From positions 3,596,001 through 3,660,000 of the forward strand of contig NZ_CP130427.1 of assembly GCF_030518795.1 (NCBI RefSeq): 64,000 bases of DNA. Reading direction: 5' to 3'. Below are positions 23,704 to 32,820 of this stretch, in pieces. Below the pieces are notes generated by a model. It was given only the letters and a program-made list of their open reading frames with translations. It did not search any database and was not told where the DNA came from. Positions within the stretch are counted from its first letter, which is position 1; the number at the start of each line of letters is the position of its first letter. The position numbers were made by a program, and so were the translations under genes. This DNA comes from Micromonospora sp. NBRC 110009 (GTDB lineage: Bacteria > Actinomycetota > Actinomycetes > Mycobacteriales > Micromonosporaceae).

Positions 23704-25238
23704 GCGGCGGGCTGCTGGTCGCCGGGACCACCTCCGACGCCGGCAAGAGCGTGCTCACCGCGGGCATCTGCCGGTGGCTGCGCCGCCGGGGCGTGCGCGT
23801 CGCGCCGTTCAAGGCGCAGAACATGTCCAACAACTCGGCGGTGGTGGTCGGCCCGGACGGGCGCGGCGGCGAGCTCGGCCGGGCCCAGGCCATGCAGGCC
23901 GCCGCCTGCGGCGTCGACCCGGACCTGCGCTTCAACCCGGTGCTGCTCAAGCCGGGCAGCGACCACGCCAGCCAGGTGGTGCTGCTCGGCGAGGCCGTCG
24001 ACACGGTGACCGCGGGCAACTTCCGCGAGCTGCGTCCCCGGCTGGCCGGCACCGCCTACGCGGCGCTCGCCGAGCTGCGGGCCGCGTACGACGTGGTGAT
24101 CTGCGAGGGGGCCGGCAGCCCGGCCGAGATCAACCTGCGGGCCGGCGACTACGTGAACATGGGGCTGGCCCGGCACGCCGGGCTGCCCGCGATCGTGGTC
24201 GGTGACATCGACCGGGGCGGCGTGTTCGCCTCGATGTTCGGCACGGTCGCCCTGCTCGACCCGGCCGACCAGGCGCTCGTCGCCGGCTTCGTGATCAACA
24301 AGTTCCGGGGCGACCGCGGGCTGCTCCAGCCGGGGCTGGACATGCTGCACCGGGTCACCGGCCGCCCGACGTACGGGGTGCTGCCCTGGGCGCTGGACCT
24401 CTGGCTGGACGCCGAGGACTCGCTCGCCTACGGGCGGGTGCTCGGCCGGCCGGCCGCGCCCCGCGGCACCGACTGGCTCGACGTGGCGGTGGTCCGGCTG
24501 CCCCGGATCAGCAACGCCACCGACGTCGAGGCGCTCGCCACCGAGCCGGGCGTCCGGGTGCGGCTGACCGTCGAGCCGGCCGAGCTGGCCGCCGCCGACC
24601 TGGTGGTGCTCCCCGGCTCCAAGTCCACCGTGGCCGATTTGGCCTGGCTGCGGGAGACCGGCCTGGCCGACGCCGTGTCGGCGCACACCGCCGCCGGGCG
24701 GCCCCTGCTCGGCATCTGCGGCGGGTTCCAGATGCTGGCCCGGGCGATCCACGACCCGGTGGAGAGCCGGCAGGGCAGCGTCCCCGGGCTCGGGCTGCTG
24801 CCCATCGAGATCACCTTCGACCCGCGCAAGACCGTCCGCCGGGCCACCGGCATCGCCGCCGGGGACGTCCCGGTCCACGGCTACGAGATCCACCACGGCG
24901 TCGTCTCCGCCGCCGACCCCGCCCTGCCGCCGCTGCTGCGCTACGCCGACGGCACCGGGGAGGGAGCCCGGCTCGGCGCGGTGCACGGCACCCACTGGCA
25001 CGGCGCCTTCGAGTCCGACGGCTTCCGCCGCCGGTTCCTCACCGAGGTGGCCCGGCTGGCCGGGCGGACCGGCTTCAAGGTCGCCCCGGACACCGCGTTC
25101 GCCGCCGCCCGCGAGCGCACCCTGGACCTCCTCGGCGACCTGGTCGAGGAGCACCTGGACACCGAAGCCCTGTGGCGGCTGGTCGAGTCCGGCCCGCCGG
25201 CGGGCCTGCCGTTCATCCCGCCCGGCGCTCCTCAGTAG
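23700..25238 (+). CDS. cobQ: Cobyric acid synthase CobQ/CbiP
   Basis: A 512-residue glutamine-dependent enzyme that amidates adenosylcobyrinic acid a,c-diamide at four positions. The N-terminal P-loop domain is seen as [20 protein letters not shown], then [23 protein letters not shown] and [17 protein letters not shown]. The C-terminal class I glutaminase-like domain carries the nucleophile Cys in [13 protein letters not shown] and the late His in VHGYEIHHG and VHGTHWHG. All key residues are intact, in contrast to the CobB-like protein at 30788. Translationally coupled to cobD. Confidence 0.95.
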   Translation: MSGGLLVAGTTSDAGKSVLTAGICRWLRRRGVRVAPFKAQNMSNNSAVVVGPDGRGGELGRAQAMQAAACGVDPDLRFNPVLLKPGSDHASQVVLLGEAVDTVTAGNFRELRPRLAGTAYAALAELRAAYDVVICEGAGSPAEINLRAGDYVNMGLARHAGLPAIVVGDIDRGGVFASMFGTVALLDPADQALVAGFVINKFRGDRGLLQPGLDMLHRVTGRPTYGVLPWALDLWLDAEDSLAYGRVLGRPAAPRGTDWLDVAVVRLPRISNATDVEALATEPGVRVRLTVEPAELAAADLVVLPGSKSTVADLAWLRETGLADAVSAHTAAGRPLLGICGGFQMLARAIHDPVESRQGSVPGLGLLPIEITFDPRKTVRRATGIAAGDVPVHGYEIHHGVVSAADPALPPLLRYADGTGEGARLGAVHGTHWHGAFESDGFRRRFLTEVARLAGRTGFKVAPDTAFAAARERTLDLLGDLVEEHLDTEALWRLVESGPPAGLPFIPPGAPQ

Positions 25239-25651
25239 CGCACGTCGGCCGGGCGATCGGACATCGGCAGGCCGGCCTCCCGCCACCCCTGCACGCCGCC
25301 GATCATGTCCGTCGCCCGGCGCAACCCGAGCGTCTGCAGGCTGGCGGCGGCCAGGCCGGAGCTGTAGCCCTCGCGGCACACCACCACGATCTGCCGGTCG
25401 TACCCGGTCGCCTCGCGGATCCGCCAGGCGCACGCCGGGTCCAGCCGCCACTCCAGCACGGTCCGGTCGATGACGATCGCCCCCGGCAACTCGCCCTGCT
25501 CCCGCCGCTGCACCTCGGTACGCGTGTCGACCAGCAGCGCGCCGTTGCGGACCGCCTCGACGGTCTGGTGCGGCGTGAGCCGGCGCAGCCCGGCCCGGGC
25601 CTGTTCCAACAGGGCGTCGACGCCCGGACACATCACGTCATGGAGCACCAC
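25232..25651 (-). CDS. Rhodanese-like domain protein
   Basis: A 139-residue single rhodanese domain (sulfur transferase). [20 protein letters not shown] gives the first conserved block, and the catalytic Cys is in the loop [17 protein letters not shown]. The closing [12 protein letters not shown] is the CH2-type end. A loop of CREGYS is six residues, as in sulfur (rather than phosphate) acceptors. It overlaps the end of cobQ by 7 bases on the opposite strand. The partner is unknown. Confidence 0.88.
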   Translation of the reverse strand: MVLHDVMCPGVDALLEQARAGLRRLTPHQTVEAVRNGALLVDTRTEVQRREQGELPGAIVIDRTVLEWRLDPACAWRIREATGYDRQIVVVCREGYSSGLAAASLQTLGLRRATDMIGGVQGWREAGLPMSDRPADVRY

Positions 25652-25770
25652 CCGATGATGCCGGGTGGCGGGACCCGTCCGCCCGACGAACGGCCTGCTG
25701 GGCGGCAGGATCCAGCGGACGGGGGACGGTGCTCGCGGCGGCCGCCGGGCGCGGCGCTAGCGTCGGTCGG

Positions 25771-26391
25771 GTGACGGTGGCGGTGGTCGAGGCGTACGCC
25801 GGACTGGCCCGGCGGGTGCTCGCCGGACCGGCGCGGTTGGGGCCTACCCGGCTGGTGGCGGTCGACGGGCCGAGCGGCGCGGGCAAGACCGTCCTCGCGG
25901 CGCGCCTGGCGGACGCGCTCGCCGCGCTGGCCGGCGACCGGCCGCCGGTGGTCCGCACCGACGACCTGCTCGACGGCTGGGACGATCAGCTTACCTTCTG
26001 GTCCCGGCTGGAGGAGTGGGTGCTCGCGCCGCTGCGCTCGGGCCGGCCGGGGGCGTACCGCCGGTACAGCTGGGCGCGGGGGTGCTTCCTGGGCCCGCCG
26101 GTGCCGGTGTCGGCCGGACCGGTGCTCATCGTCGAGGGGGTGAGCGCGGCGCGGGCCCGGATCCGGCCCGAGCTGACCCTGTCGGTGTTCGTCACCGCGC
26201 CCGCCGAGCTGCGGCTGTCCCGCGCGCTGGCCCGGGACGGCGCGCAGATTTTGCCCGAGCTGCGCCGCTGGCACGCGGGGGAGCGCGCGCACTTCGCCGC
26301 CGACGGCACCGAGGCGGCGGCGGACCTCGTGGTCGACGGCGCCCCGGGCCTCCCGTACGACCCCGCCCGTTACTACGTCCGCCGCCCCTGA
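25771..26391 (+). CDS. Uridine kinase-like P-loop protein
   Basis: A protein of about 206 residues with Walker A VAVDGPSGAGKTVLAARLAD near residue 30, an early DDLLDGWDD segment, and a later acidic strand LIVEGVSAARARIRPE. This is the layout of the actinobacterial uridine kinase/phosphoribulokinase-like family. It likely phosphorylates a nucleoside or small molecule with ATP, but no specificity motif is clear. GTG 25771 gives the family's usual N-terminus; the frame opens at 25729. It is followed by the peptidase gene on the same strand. Confidence 0.7.
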   Translation: MTVAVVEAYAGLARRVLAGPARLGPTRLVAVDGPSGAGKTVLAARLADALAALAGDRPPVVRTDDLLDGWDDQLTFWSRLEEWVLAPLRSGRPGAYRRYSWARGCFLGPPVPVSAGPVLIVEGVSAARARIRPELTLSVFVTAPAELRLSRALARDGAQILPELRRWHAGERAHFAADGTEAAADLVVDGAPGLPYDPARYYVRRP

Positions 26392-26446
26392 CCAGGGGAC
26401 GGGCTCGGACGGTGCCGGCGGTAAGGCCGGGCATACGATGCCGGTC

Positions 26447-27814
26447 ATGACCACACCGATCATGTCCGAGTCCGAGGTGCGGGCCGCCGTCGAGCGGGAA
26501 CTGCCCGGAGTCCGTGCCGACCTCGAACGCCTCGTCCGCATCCCGGGCATCGCCTTCGAGGGCTTCGACCACTCGCACCTGGAGCGCTCCGCCGAGGCGG
26601 TGGCGGAGCTGCTGCGCGGCTGCGGCCTCGACACCAAGATCGTGCGTTCCGGCGGCCAGCCGGCGGTGATCGGGCGGAAGCCCGCCCCGCCCGGCGCGCC
26701 CACCGTGCTGCTGTACGCCCACCACGACGTGCAGCCCGTGGGCGACCTGTCGCTGTGGGAGTCCGACCCGTTCGAGCCGGTGGAGCGGGACGGCCGCCTC
26801 TACGGCCGGGGCGCCGCCGACGACAAGGCCGGCATCATGGCGCACATCGCCGCGCTGCGCGCCTTCGGCGACCGGCTCCCGGTCGGCGTGGTCCTGTTCA
26901 TCGAGGGCGAGGAGGAGTACGGCTCGGACTCGCTGGAGCAGCTGCTCGCCGCGCACCGCGACGAGCTCGCCTCGGACGTCATCGTCATCGCCGACTCCAC
27001 CAACTGGGACGTCGGCGTGCCCGCGCTGACCACCTCGCTGCGCGGCATCGTCAACTGCTTCGTGGAGGTACGCACCCTCGACCACGCCGTGCACAGCGGC
27101 ATGTTCGGCGGCGCCGTGCCGGACGCGCTCACCACGCTGGCCAAGCTGCTCGCCACGCTGCACGATGCCGTCGGTGACGTGGCCGTCGAGGGCCTGGTGG
27201 GCCGCGAGGGAGCCAGCGTTGACTACCCCGAGGACCGGTTCCGCGTCGAGGCCGGGCTGGTCTACGGGGCCGAACTCTTCGGCACCGGCCGGATCACCGA
27301 CCGGCTCTGGACCAAGCCGGCCATCGCGGTGCTCGGCGTCGACGCCCCGGCCACCGGGGAGGCGCCGAACGCGCTGGTCCCGGCCGCCAAGGCCAAGCTG
27401 AGCGTCCGGCTGGCGCCGGGCGACGACCCGAAGCAGGCATACGCGGCGTTGATCGCGCACCTGGAGAAGCACGCGCCGTGGGGCGCGCAGGTGACGGTGA
27501 CCTTCGAGCACGACGGCGCCCCCTGCGTCATCGACGCCACCGGCCCGATGTTCGACGCGGCGCGGGCGGCCTTCCGGGGCGCCTGGGACGGCATCGACCC
27601 GGTCGACATCGGCGTCGGCGGTTCGATCCCGTTCATCGCGACCTTCCAGGAGATGTTCCCGGCCGCGGCGATCCTGGTGACCGGCGTCGAGGACCCGGAA
27701 TCCCGGGCGCACGGGCCGAACGAGAGCCTGCACCTGGGGGAGTTCGCCCGGGTCTGCCTGGCCGAGGCGCTGCTGCTGGCCAAGGTCGCCGAGGCGGGCG
27801 CGACCCTGGGTTGA
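26447..27814 (+). CDS. M20-family dipeptidase/metallopeptidase
   Basis: A 455-residue zinc peptidase. Metal ligands are visible in LYAHHDVQPVGD (His and Asp), GRGAADDKAGIMAHI (bridging Asp), EGEEEYGSD (catalytic Glu pair), and the C-terminal HGPNESLHLGEF (His). The lid/dimerisation domain is inserted in the middle (VEVRTLDHAVHSGMFGG). No signal peptide, so it is a cytoplasmic peptidase of the CNDP/PepV-like group, likely acting on dipeptides. I start it at MTTPIMSESEV; ATG 26438 is equally possible. Confidence 0.92.
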   Translation: MTTPIMSESEVRAAVERELPGVRADLERLVRIPGIAFEGFDHSHLERSAEAVAELLRGCGLDTKIVRSGGQPAVIGRKPAPPGAPTVLLYAHHDVQPVGDLSLWESDPFEPVERDGRLYGRGAADDKAGIMAHIAALRAFGDRLPVGVVLFIEGEEEYGSDSLEQLLAAHRDELASDVIVIADSTNWDVGVPALTTSLRGIVNCFVEVRTLDHAVHSGMFGGAVPDALTTLAKLLATLHDAVGDVAVEGLVGREGASVDYPEDRFRVEAGLVYGAELFGTGRITDRLWTKPAIAVLGVDAPATGEAPNALVPAAKAKLSVRLAPGDDPKQAYAALIAHLEKHAPWGAQVTVTFEHDGAPCVIDATGPMFDAARAAFRGAWDGIDPVDIGVGGSIPFIATFQEMFPAAAILVTGVEDPESRAHGPNESLHLGEFARVCLAEALLLAKVAEAGATLG

Positions 27815-27883
27815 CCGCCAGCCGTAACTTCGCCGCCGATGTCGGAGTTTGCCGTGTGTCGGCCGGGCGGGTGTTGTAGCCTC

Positions 27884-27899
27884 TCGAACATGCGTACGA
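27884..27899 (+). promoter_or_regulatory. LexA (SOS) box-like site
   Basis: TCGAACATGCGTACGA matches the actinobacterial LexA consensus TCGAAC-N4-GTTCGA at 11 of 12 defined positions. It lies just downstream of a TAGCCT -10-like hexamer and overlaps the first ATG of the small gene at 27890. Confidence 0.55.
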
Positions 27900-28096
27900 A
27901 TGACGAGATGGCGCGGCTCCAGGCCGCCGTCAGCGCTCTGGGGGACGTCGATGTCTCCGCGTGGCCCGAGGACACGCTCAAGGAACAGCTCGGCGACCTG
28001 TCCGCCGCGCTGGTCACGCTCGACACGCTGCTCAGCCGGGTCGCCGACGAGGTCCGCTCGCGCGGCCTGCGGATCGAGGAGCCGGTCTCGGTCTGA
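27890..28096 (+). CDS. Small helical protein resembling the DUF222 N-terminus
   Basis: A 68-residue, all-helical acidic protein (MARLQAAVSALGDVDVSAWP, then LSAALVTLDTLLSRVADEVR). The sequence and the upstream LexA-like site resemble the start of DUF222-HNH genes, which are often DNA-damage induced in actinobacteria. Either this is a stand-alone relative or the stub of one. The first ATG falls inside the LexA-like box, and ATG 27908 is an alternative. The next gene is a DNA ligase, so a repair context fits. Confidence 0.55.
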   Translation: MRTNDEMARLQAAVSALGDVDVSAWPEDTLKEQLGDLSAALVTLDTLLSRVADEVRSRGLRIEEPVSV

Positions 28097-28199
28097 CCGG
28101 GACCGGTCCGCCCGACGGTCCACCTCTTGTGGCGGCCGCACCCGACCAGGGTGGCGTCGCCGGCCGGGATGCCCCGCGGTGTCGGGGGTGGCTGGCAGG

Positions 28200-29795
28200 A
28201 TGAGGTCCGTGCGGTTCCTCGACCTGGCGGCCACCTCCGCCGCGGTGGGCGCCACCAGCGGCCGGCGGGCCAAGGTGGAGCTGCTCGCCGCGGCGCTCCG
28301 GTCGCTCGACCCCGACGAGGTCCCGGCCGGTGCCGGCTACCTCGCCGGGGAGCTGCGGCAACGGCAGACCGGGGTGGGCTGGGCGAGCCTGCGTGAGCTG
28401 CCGCCGCCGGCGACCGAGCCGACCTTGACCGTGGCCGGGGTCGACGCGGCGATCGACGAGATCGCCGGGGTCCGCGGCGCGGGCTCCCAGGCCCGCCGCC
28501 GGGAGCTGGTCGGCCGGCTCTTCGCCGCGGCCACCGCCGACGAGCAGCGGCTGCTGGCCGGGCTGTTCCGCGGTGAGCTGCGCCAGGGTGCCCAGGCCGG
28601 CCTGCTCGCCGACGCGGTGGCCCGGGCCGCCGAGGTGCCGGTCACGGCCGTGCGCCGGGCCCTGCTGCTCGCCGGTGACCTGCGCGCGGTGGCGGTCGCC
28701 GCGCTCACCGGCGGTGCCGCGGCGCTGGCCGGCTTCGGGCTCCAGGTCGGCCGGCCGCTGGCGCCGATGCTGGCGCAGAGCGCCCCCACCGTGGACGAGG
28801 CGCTGACCGCCACCGGCATCCCGGCCGTGGTCGACGTCAAGCTCGACGGCATCCGCATCCAGGTGCATCGCTCGGGGCAGGACATCGCGATCTTCACCCG
28901 CAGCCTGGACGACATCACCACCCGGCTCCCCGAGGTGGTGGCCGCCGTGCGCGCGCTGCCCGCCCGGGAGCTGGTGCTCGACGGCGAGGCGATCGGGTTG
29001 GACGCCGAGGGCCGGCCGCTGCCCTTCCAACAGACCTCCAGCCGGGCCGCCCGGCGCACCACGCCCAGCACCACCGGGCCCACGCCGGTGGCGGCCGCGG
29101 TGCTCGCCGCCGCCGACCGGACCGGCGACGCGGTGCTCACGCCGTACTTCTTCGACCTGCTGCACCTCGACGGCGCGGATCTGATCGACCTGCCGGGCCG
29201 GGAGCGCTGGGCGGCCCTGGCCCGCGTGGTCGACCCGACGCTCCTGGTCGGCCGGGTGGAGGTGGACGGCCCGGAGGCGGCCGGGGCGGCCTTCGCGGCC
29301 GCGATCGAGGCCGGCCAGGAGGGGGTGGTGGTCAAGGATCCGGCCGCCCCCTACGACGCCGGGCGGCGCGGGTCGGCCTGGGTCAAGGTCAAGCCGCGGC
29401 ACACCCTGGACCTGGTGGTGCTGGCGGTCGAGTGGGGCAGCGGCCGGCGGCAGGGCTGGCTCTCCAACCTGCACCTCGGCGCGCGTGACCCGCGCACCGG
29501 CGAGTTCGTCATGCTGGGCAAGACGTTCAAGGGGCTCACCGACGAGCTGCTGCGCTGGCAGACCGAGCGCTTCCTCGACCTGGCGGTGGAGAAGGGCGAC
29601 TGGGTGGTCCGGGTCCGCCCGGAGCAGGTGGTCGAGATCGCCTTCGACGGGGTGCAGACCAGCCGCCGCTACCCGGGCGGCATGGCGCTGCGCTTCGCCC
29701 GCGTGGTGCGCTACCGGGACGACAAGACCGCCGCCGAGGCCGACACCATCGACCACGTCCGCGCCATCCACGCCGGCCGGGTCACCACCGGCTGA
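28200..29795 (+). CDS. lig: ATP-dependent DNA ligase (LigB type)
   Basis: A 531-residue ligase. The N-terminal helical DNA-binding domain (residues 1-200) is followed by the adenylation domain with the catalytic lysine in AVVDVKLDGIRIQVHR (Lys214). Nucleotidyl-transfer motifs follow: ELVLDGEAIG, TPYFFDLLHLDG, EGVVVKDP and AWVKVKPRHT. The C-terminal OB domain has FVMLGKTFKGLTDELLRWQ and VEIAFDGVQTSRRYPGGMAL. It is the accessory ligase of actinobacteria, next to the essential NAD-dependent enzyme, used in repair. A GTG 9 bases after the ATG is an alternative start. Confidence 0.95.
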   Translation: MRSVRFLDLAATSAAVGATSGRRAKVELLAAALRSLDPDEVPAGAGYLAGELRQRQTGVGWASLRELPPPATEPTLTVAGVDAAIDEIAGVRGAGSQARRRELVGRLFAAATADEQRLLAGLFRGELRQGAQAGLLADAVARAAEVPVTAVRRALLLAGDLRAVAVAALTGGAAALAGFGLQVGRPLAPMLAQSAPTVDEALTATGIPAVVDVKLDGIRIQVHRSGQDIAIFTRSLDDITTRLPEVVAAVRALPARELVLDGEAIGLDAEGRPLPFQQTSSRAARRTTPSTTGPTPVAAAVLAAADRTGDAVLTPYFFDLLHLDGADLIDLPGRERWAALARVVDPTLLVGRVEVDGPEAAGAAFAAAIEAGQEGVVVKDPAAPYDAGRRGSAWVKVKPRHTLDLVVLAVEWGSGRRQGWLSNLHLGARDPRTGEFVMLGKTFKGLTDELLRWQTERFLDLAVEKGDWVVRVRPEQVVEIAFDGVQTSRRYPGGMALRFARVVRYRDDKTAAEADTIDHVRAIHAGRVTTG

Positions 29796-29816
29796 GGCCG
29801 GCCGGCGGGAACCGGG

Positions 29817-30641
29817 TCAGGCGGAGGCGCTGGACGTCGGCTCGGCGGCCCGGTCGACCGGTGTCCGCGGCCCGTCGAGGCCGGCCATCCGGCGCGCCTC
29901 GCGGCGGGCCACCCAGCCGTAGCCGACGAGGCTCATGCCGGCGAAGAGCCACCACTGCACCACGTAGCCGAAGTTCTGCCAGTTGTTGGTGTGGCCGATC
30001 GGGACGGCCTGGAACGCCGCGTCGGCGGCCGGCGCCTGCTGGTCGAGCAGCACGTAGCCGCCGGCCACCGGGTAGGGGAGCTGCTTCGCGATCCGGGGGA
30101 TGCTGATCCGCCGGGTCTCCAGCTTGCCGTCGCGCCGGTCGACCGCGCCGCCGCCGCTCTCGCTGGACACCACCCGGCCGGTGACCGTGACGTTGCCGGT
30201 CGGCGCGGCCGGGACCGCCGGCTGGGTGGTGGCGCCGCCGCCCGGGACCGTCGGGATCCAGCCCCGGTCTACCAGCACCGCGCTGCCGTCGGCGAGGACG
30301 AGCGGGGTGAGCACCTCGAAGCCGACCTCGCTGTCGACCGTACGGCCGCGGACCAGGACGATGTTCGCGCTGTCGTACCGACCGGTGGCGGTCACCTTGG
30401 TCCAGGTGACCCGGTCGGCCGGGGCGGGGCCGGTGCTGCCGGCTCCGCCGGTCGGCGCGGGCAGGGCGTCGCGCAGCGGCGCGGGGGTCATCGTCGAGCC
30501 GGCGTCGATCCGCTCGTTGATCGCCGTACGACCGTGGTAGCGGTCCAGCTGCCAGTTGCCGAGGAACACCATCAGCGCGGCGGCGACCAGGGTCAGCGCG
30601 AGATAGCCCAGCCAGCGCGGGGTCAGCAGGAACCGGTACAC
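29817..30641 (-). CDS. SURF1-family cytochrome oxidase assembly protein
   Basis: A 274-residue protein with the SURF1 layout. The N-terminal transmembrane helix contains PRWLGYLALTLVAAALMVFL and GNWQLDRYHGR, a large extracytoplasmic domain follows (VLVRGRTVDSEVGFEVLTPL, VLVDRGWIPT), and the C-terminal helix is FGYVVQWWLFAGMSLVGYGW. It assists insertion of haem a into cytochrome c oxidase subunit I. A Pro/Ala/Gly insert sits in the loop (residues 55-75). It ends in a charged tail. Confidence 0.92.
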   Translation of the reverse strand: MYRFLLTPRWLGYLALTLVAAALMVFLGNWQLDRYHGRTAINERIDAGSTMTPAPLRDALPAPTGGAGSTGPAPADRVTWTKVTATGRYDSANIVLVRGRTVDSEVGFEVLTPLVLADGSAVLVDRGWIPTVPGGGATTQPAVPAAPTGNVTVTGRVVSSESGGGAVDRRDGKLETRRISIPRIAKQLPYPVAGGYVLLDQQAPAADAAFQAVPIGHTNNWQNFGYVVQWWLFAGMSLVGYGWVARREARRMAGLDGPRTPVDRAAEPTSSASA

Positions 30642-30787
30642 GTCAGGAAGGCTACCCGTACGAGCCGGGCCACTGACCTGCGCCGGGCGATCTGCCGGGG
30701 CGGAACCGGCCGGTCGGCGACCGTCGCGTGTCGGCTCGGCCGGGTATGGTCACGCGGGCGGAAACCACCCCAGACCAGGAGTCGATG

Positions 30788-32155
30788 ATGACCGTCGTGC
30801 CGCGCGTCGTGCTGAGCGCTCCCTCGTCGGGGCACGGCACCGGTGCCCTCTCGCTCGGACTGCTCGCCGCGCTCGCCGACCGGGGGCTGGACGTGGCCGG
30901 TTTCAAGATCGGTCCGGACCAGGTGGACGCGGCGTACCTGGGGCTGGCCGCCCGGCGTCCGGGGCGCATCCTGGATCCGCGGCTGGTCGGCCCGGAGCGG
31001 ATCGCGCCGCTCTTCGCGCACGGCGCGGCCGGGACCGGGTTCGCGCTGGTCCAGGGCACCATGGGCCTCTACGACTCGATCTCCGGCCGCCCCGAGGCGG
31101 AGTCCACCGCCGCCGTCGCCACGGCGCTGCGCAGCCCGGTGGTGCTGGTGGTGGACGTGGCCGCGATGGGCCAGTCGGTGGCCGCCCTGGTGCACGGCTT
31201 CCGCTCCTACGACGAGCAGCTGTGGTTGGGCGGTGTGATCCTCAACCGGGTGGCGTCGCCCCGGCACGAGGCGATGCTGCGCGAGGCGCTCGACGACGTC
31301 GGCGTGCCCGTCTACGGCGCGCTGCGCCGGCACGAGCTGCCCCCGGTGCTCCCCGCCCGCCGGCACGGCACGGTCCCGGTGGTCCAGCGGGACGGCGAGG
31401 CGGAGCGCGCGGTGCGCCGGCTCGGCGAGGCGGTGGCCGCCACCGTCGACCTGGACCGGCTGCTGGCGCTGGCCCGTTCCGCGCCGGCGCTCACCGTCGA
31501 GCCGTGGTCGCCGGAGCCGGCCGGGGGCCCACCGGCCGGGGAGCGGCCCGTGGTCGCGCTCGCCGGCGGCCCGGGCGGCAGCTACAGCCACCCGGAGACC
31601 GCCGAGCTGCTCCGCGCCGCCGGAGCGGAGGTGGTCCCGGTCGACCCGCTGCGCGACGAGGCGCTGCCCGCCGGGACCCGGGCGCTGGTCGTCGGCGGCG
31701 GCCTGCCGGAGGCGTACGCGGACCGGCTCTCCGCCAACCGTCGGCTCTGCATCGCCGTGGCCGAGCTGGCCCGGACCGGCCGGCCGGTCATCGCCGAAGG
31801 CGCCGGCCTGCTCTGGCTGGCCCGGGAACTGGACGGGCTGCCCATGTGCGGGGTGCTCGACGCGATCGGGGCGAGCCGGGACGGCGTGGTGATCGGCTAC
31901 CGGGAGGCGACCGCCCGGACCGACAGCGTGGTCGCCCCGGCCGGCAGCACGGTCGTCGGGCACAAGCAGCACGCCGCCGTGCTCACCCCGCGGGCGGGCG
32001 AGCGGGCCGCGTGGAGCTGGGAGGGTGGCGCCCCGGAGGGCTTCGTCTGGCGGGGCGTGCACGCCTCGCAGCTCGTGCCGCACTGGGCCGCGTACCCGGA
32101 GATCGCGGCCCGGCTGGTCGCGGCGGCCGTGGCCCCGGCGGAGGCCCCGGCGTGA
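30788..32155 (+). CDS. CobB/CbiA-like protein with degenerate active sites
   Basis: A 455-residue protein clearly related to cobyrinic acid a,c-diamide synthase: FKIGPDQVDAAYLGLAARRP, LVQGTMGLYDSISG, and the C-terminal HASQLVPHWAAYPEIAARL. Two hallmark sites are changed. The P-loop reads APSSGHGTGALSLG instead of GSGKTT, so the nucleotide-binding lysine is missing. The glutaminase elbow reads VIAEGAGLLWL instead of AECGG, so the nucleophile Cys is missing. It may bind a corrinoid without amidating it, or have a new role. The start at the second ATG has AGGAG 6 bases upstream. A GTG-started acetyltransferase overlaps its stop. Confidence 0.8.
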   Translation: MTVVPRVVLSAPSSGHGTGALSLGLLAALADRGLDVAGFKIGPDQVDAAYLGLAARRPGRILDPRLVGPERIAPLFAHGAAGTGFALVQGTMGLYDSISGRPEAESTAAVATALRSPVVLVVDVAAMGQSVAALVHGFRSYDEQLWLGGVILNRVASPRHEAMLREALDDVGVPVYGALRRHELPPVLPARRHGTVPVVQRDGEAERAVRRLGEAVAATVDLDRLLALARSAPALTVEPWSPEPAGGPPAGERPVVALAGGPGGSYSHPETAELLRAAGAEVVPVDPLRDEALPAGTRALVVGGGLPEAYADRLSANRRLCIAVAELARTGRPVIAEGAGLLWLARELDGLPMCGVLDAIGASRDGVVIGYREATARTDSVVAPAGSTVVGHKQHAAVLTPRAGERAAWSWEGGAPEGFVWRGVHASQLVPHWAAYPEIAARLVAAAVAPAEAPA

Positions 32156-32721
32156 TCGGACAGGTGGCCGTCCGCCGCTTCCCGGCGCTGACCGTCTCCA
32201 CCCCGCGCACCGAGGTGCGCCCGCTGGCGGCGGCGGACGCCGCGGCGGTCGACGAGGTGTTCGCGGACCGGCGGACCCAGCGCTGGCTGCCGCTGGCCGA
32301 CGCGTCCGGGCAGATCGACGGGCGGGCATGGTGCACCGAGCTCGCCCGGCAGCGCCGGGACGGCGGCGACGGCGACCACTACGGGGTGGTTCGCCGGGAG
32401 GACCAGCGGCTGGTCGGCTGCCTCTGGACCCGCCGCACCGACTGGGGCGCCCGGCTGACCGAGGTGTCGTACGCGATCGCGCCGCACGCCCGGGGGTACG
32501 GCCTGGCCGCCGAGGCGGTGGACGCGGTGGCCATCGCGCTGATCCTGGAGCACGGCTTCCAGCGGGTCGAGCTGCGGGTGGCGCCGGGGAACGTGGCCTC
32601 CCGGCGGGTGGCCGAGAAGGCCGGCTTCAGCTACGAGGGCCTGTTGCGCAACGCCGGCTTCGTCCGGGGCGCCCGGGTCGACCTGGAGCTCTGGTCCTTC
32701 GTGGCCGCCGACCTGCGCTGA
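32152..32721 (+). CDS. GNAT-family N-acetyltransferase (RimJ/RimL type)
   Basis: A 189-residue acetyltransferase. It has LTVSTPRTEVRPLAAADAAA at the N-terminus, the acetyl-CoA motif VSYAIAPHARGYGLAAEAVD, and the closing RVAPGNVASRRVAEKAGFSY then EGLLRNAGFVRGARVDLELW, which is characteristic of the RimJ/RimL group that acetylates N-terminal residues or small amines. It starts at a GTG that overlaps the stop of the CobB-like gene by 4 bases, so the two are coupled. It is followed by a strong hairpin. Confidence 0.88.
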   Translation: MIGQVAVRRFPALTVSTPRTEVRPLAAADAAAVDEVFADRRTQRWLPLADASGQIDGRAWCTELARQRRDGGDGDHYGVVRREDQRLVGCLWTRRTDWGARLTEVSYAIAPHARGYGLAAEAVDAVAIALILEHGFQRVELRVAPGNVASRRVAEKAGFSYEGLLRNAGFVRGARVDLELWSFVAADLR

Positions 32722-32735
32722 GCGCCGGTGAACGC

Positions 32736-32776
32736 GGTCAAGAGGTTCGCGGACGCCGGCCGCGAACCTCTTGACC
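32736..32776. terminator. Strong bidirectional hairpin
   Basis: A perfect 17-bp stem (GGTCAAGAGGTTCGCGG at 32736-32752, complement at 32760-32776) with loop ACGCCGG. It lies between convergent genes (acetyltransferase and penicillin-binding protein) and could end both transcripts. Confidence 0.9.
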
Positions 32777-32820
32777 ATCAGCCCGGGCGCACCCCCGGGC
32801 CGTCGGGCGACGGCTCCGCC

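Noticed and set aside
23607-25631. 674-residue minus-strand frame over cobQ
   Set aside because: Low-complexity Gly/Arg/Ala/Val product opposite a complete CobQ; no ribosome site or motif.
30642-30787. Possible cobalamin riboswitch before the CobB-like gene
   Set aside because: Only short matches (GCCACTG, ACCTGC) are seen; the extended B12-box order and pairing elements are missing and the region is under 150 bases.
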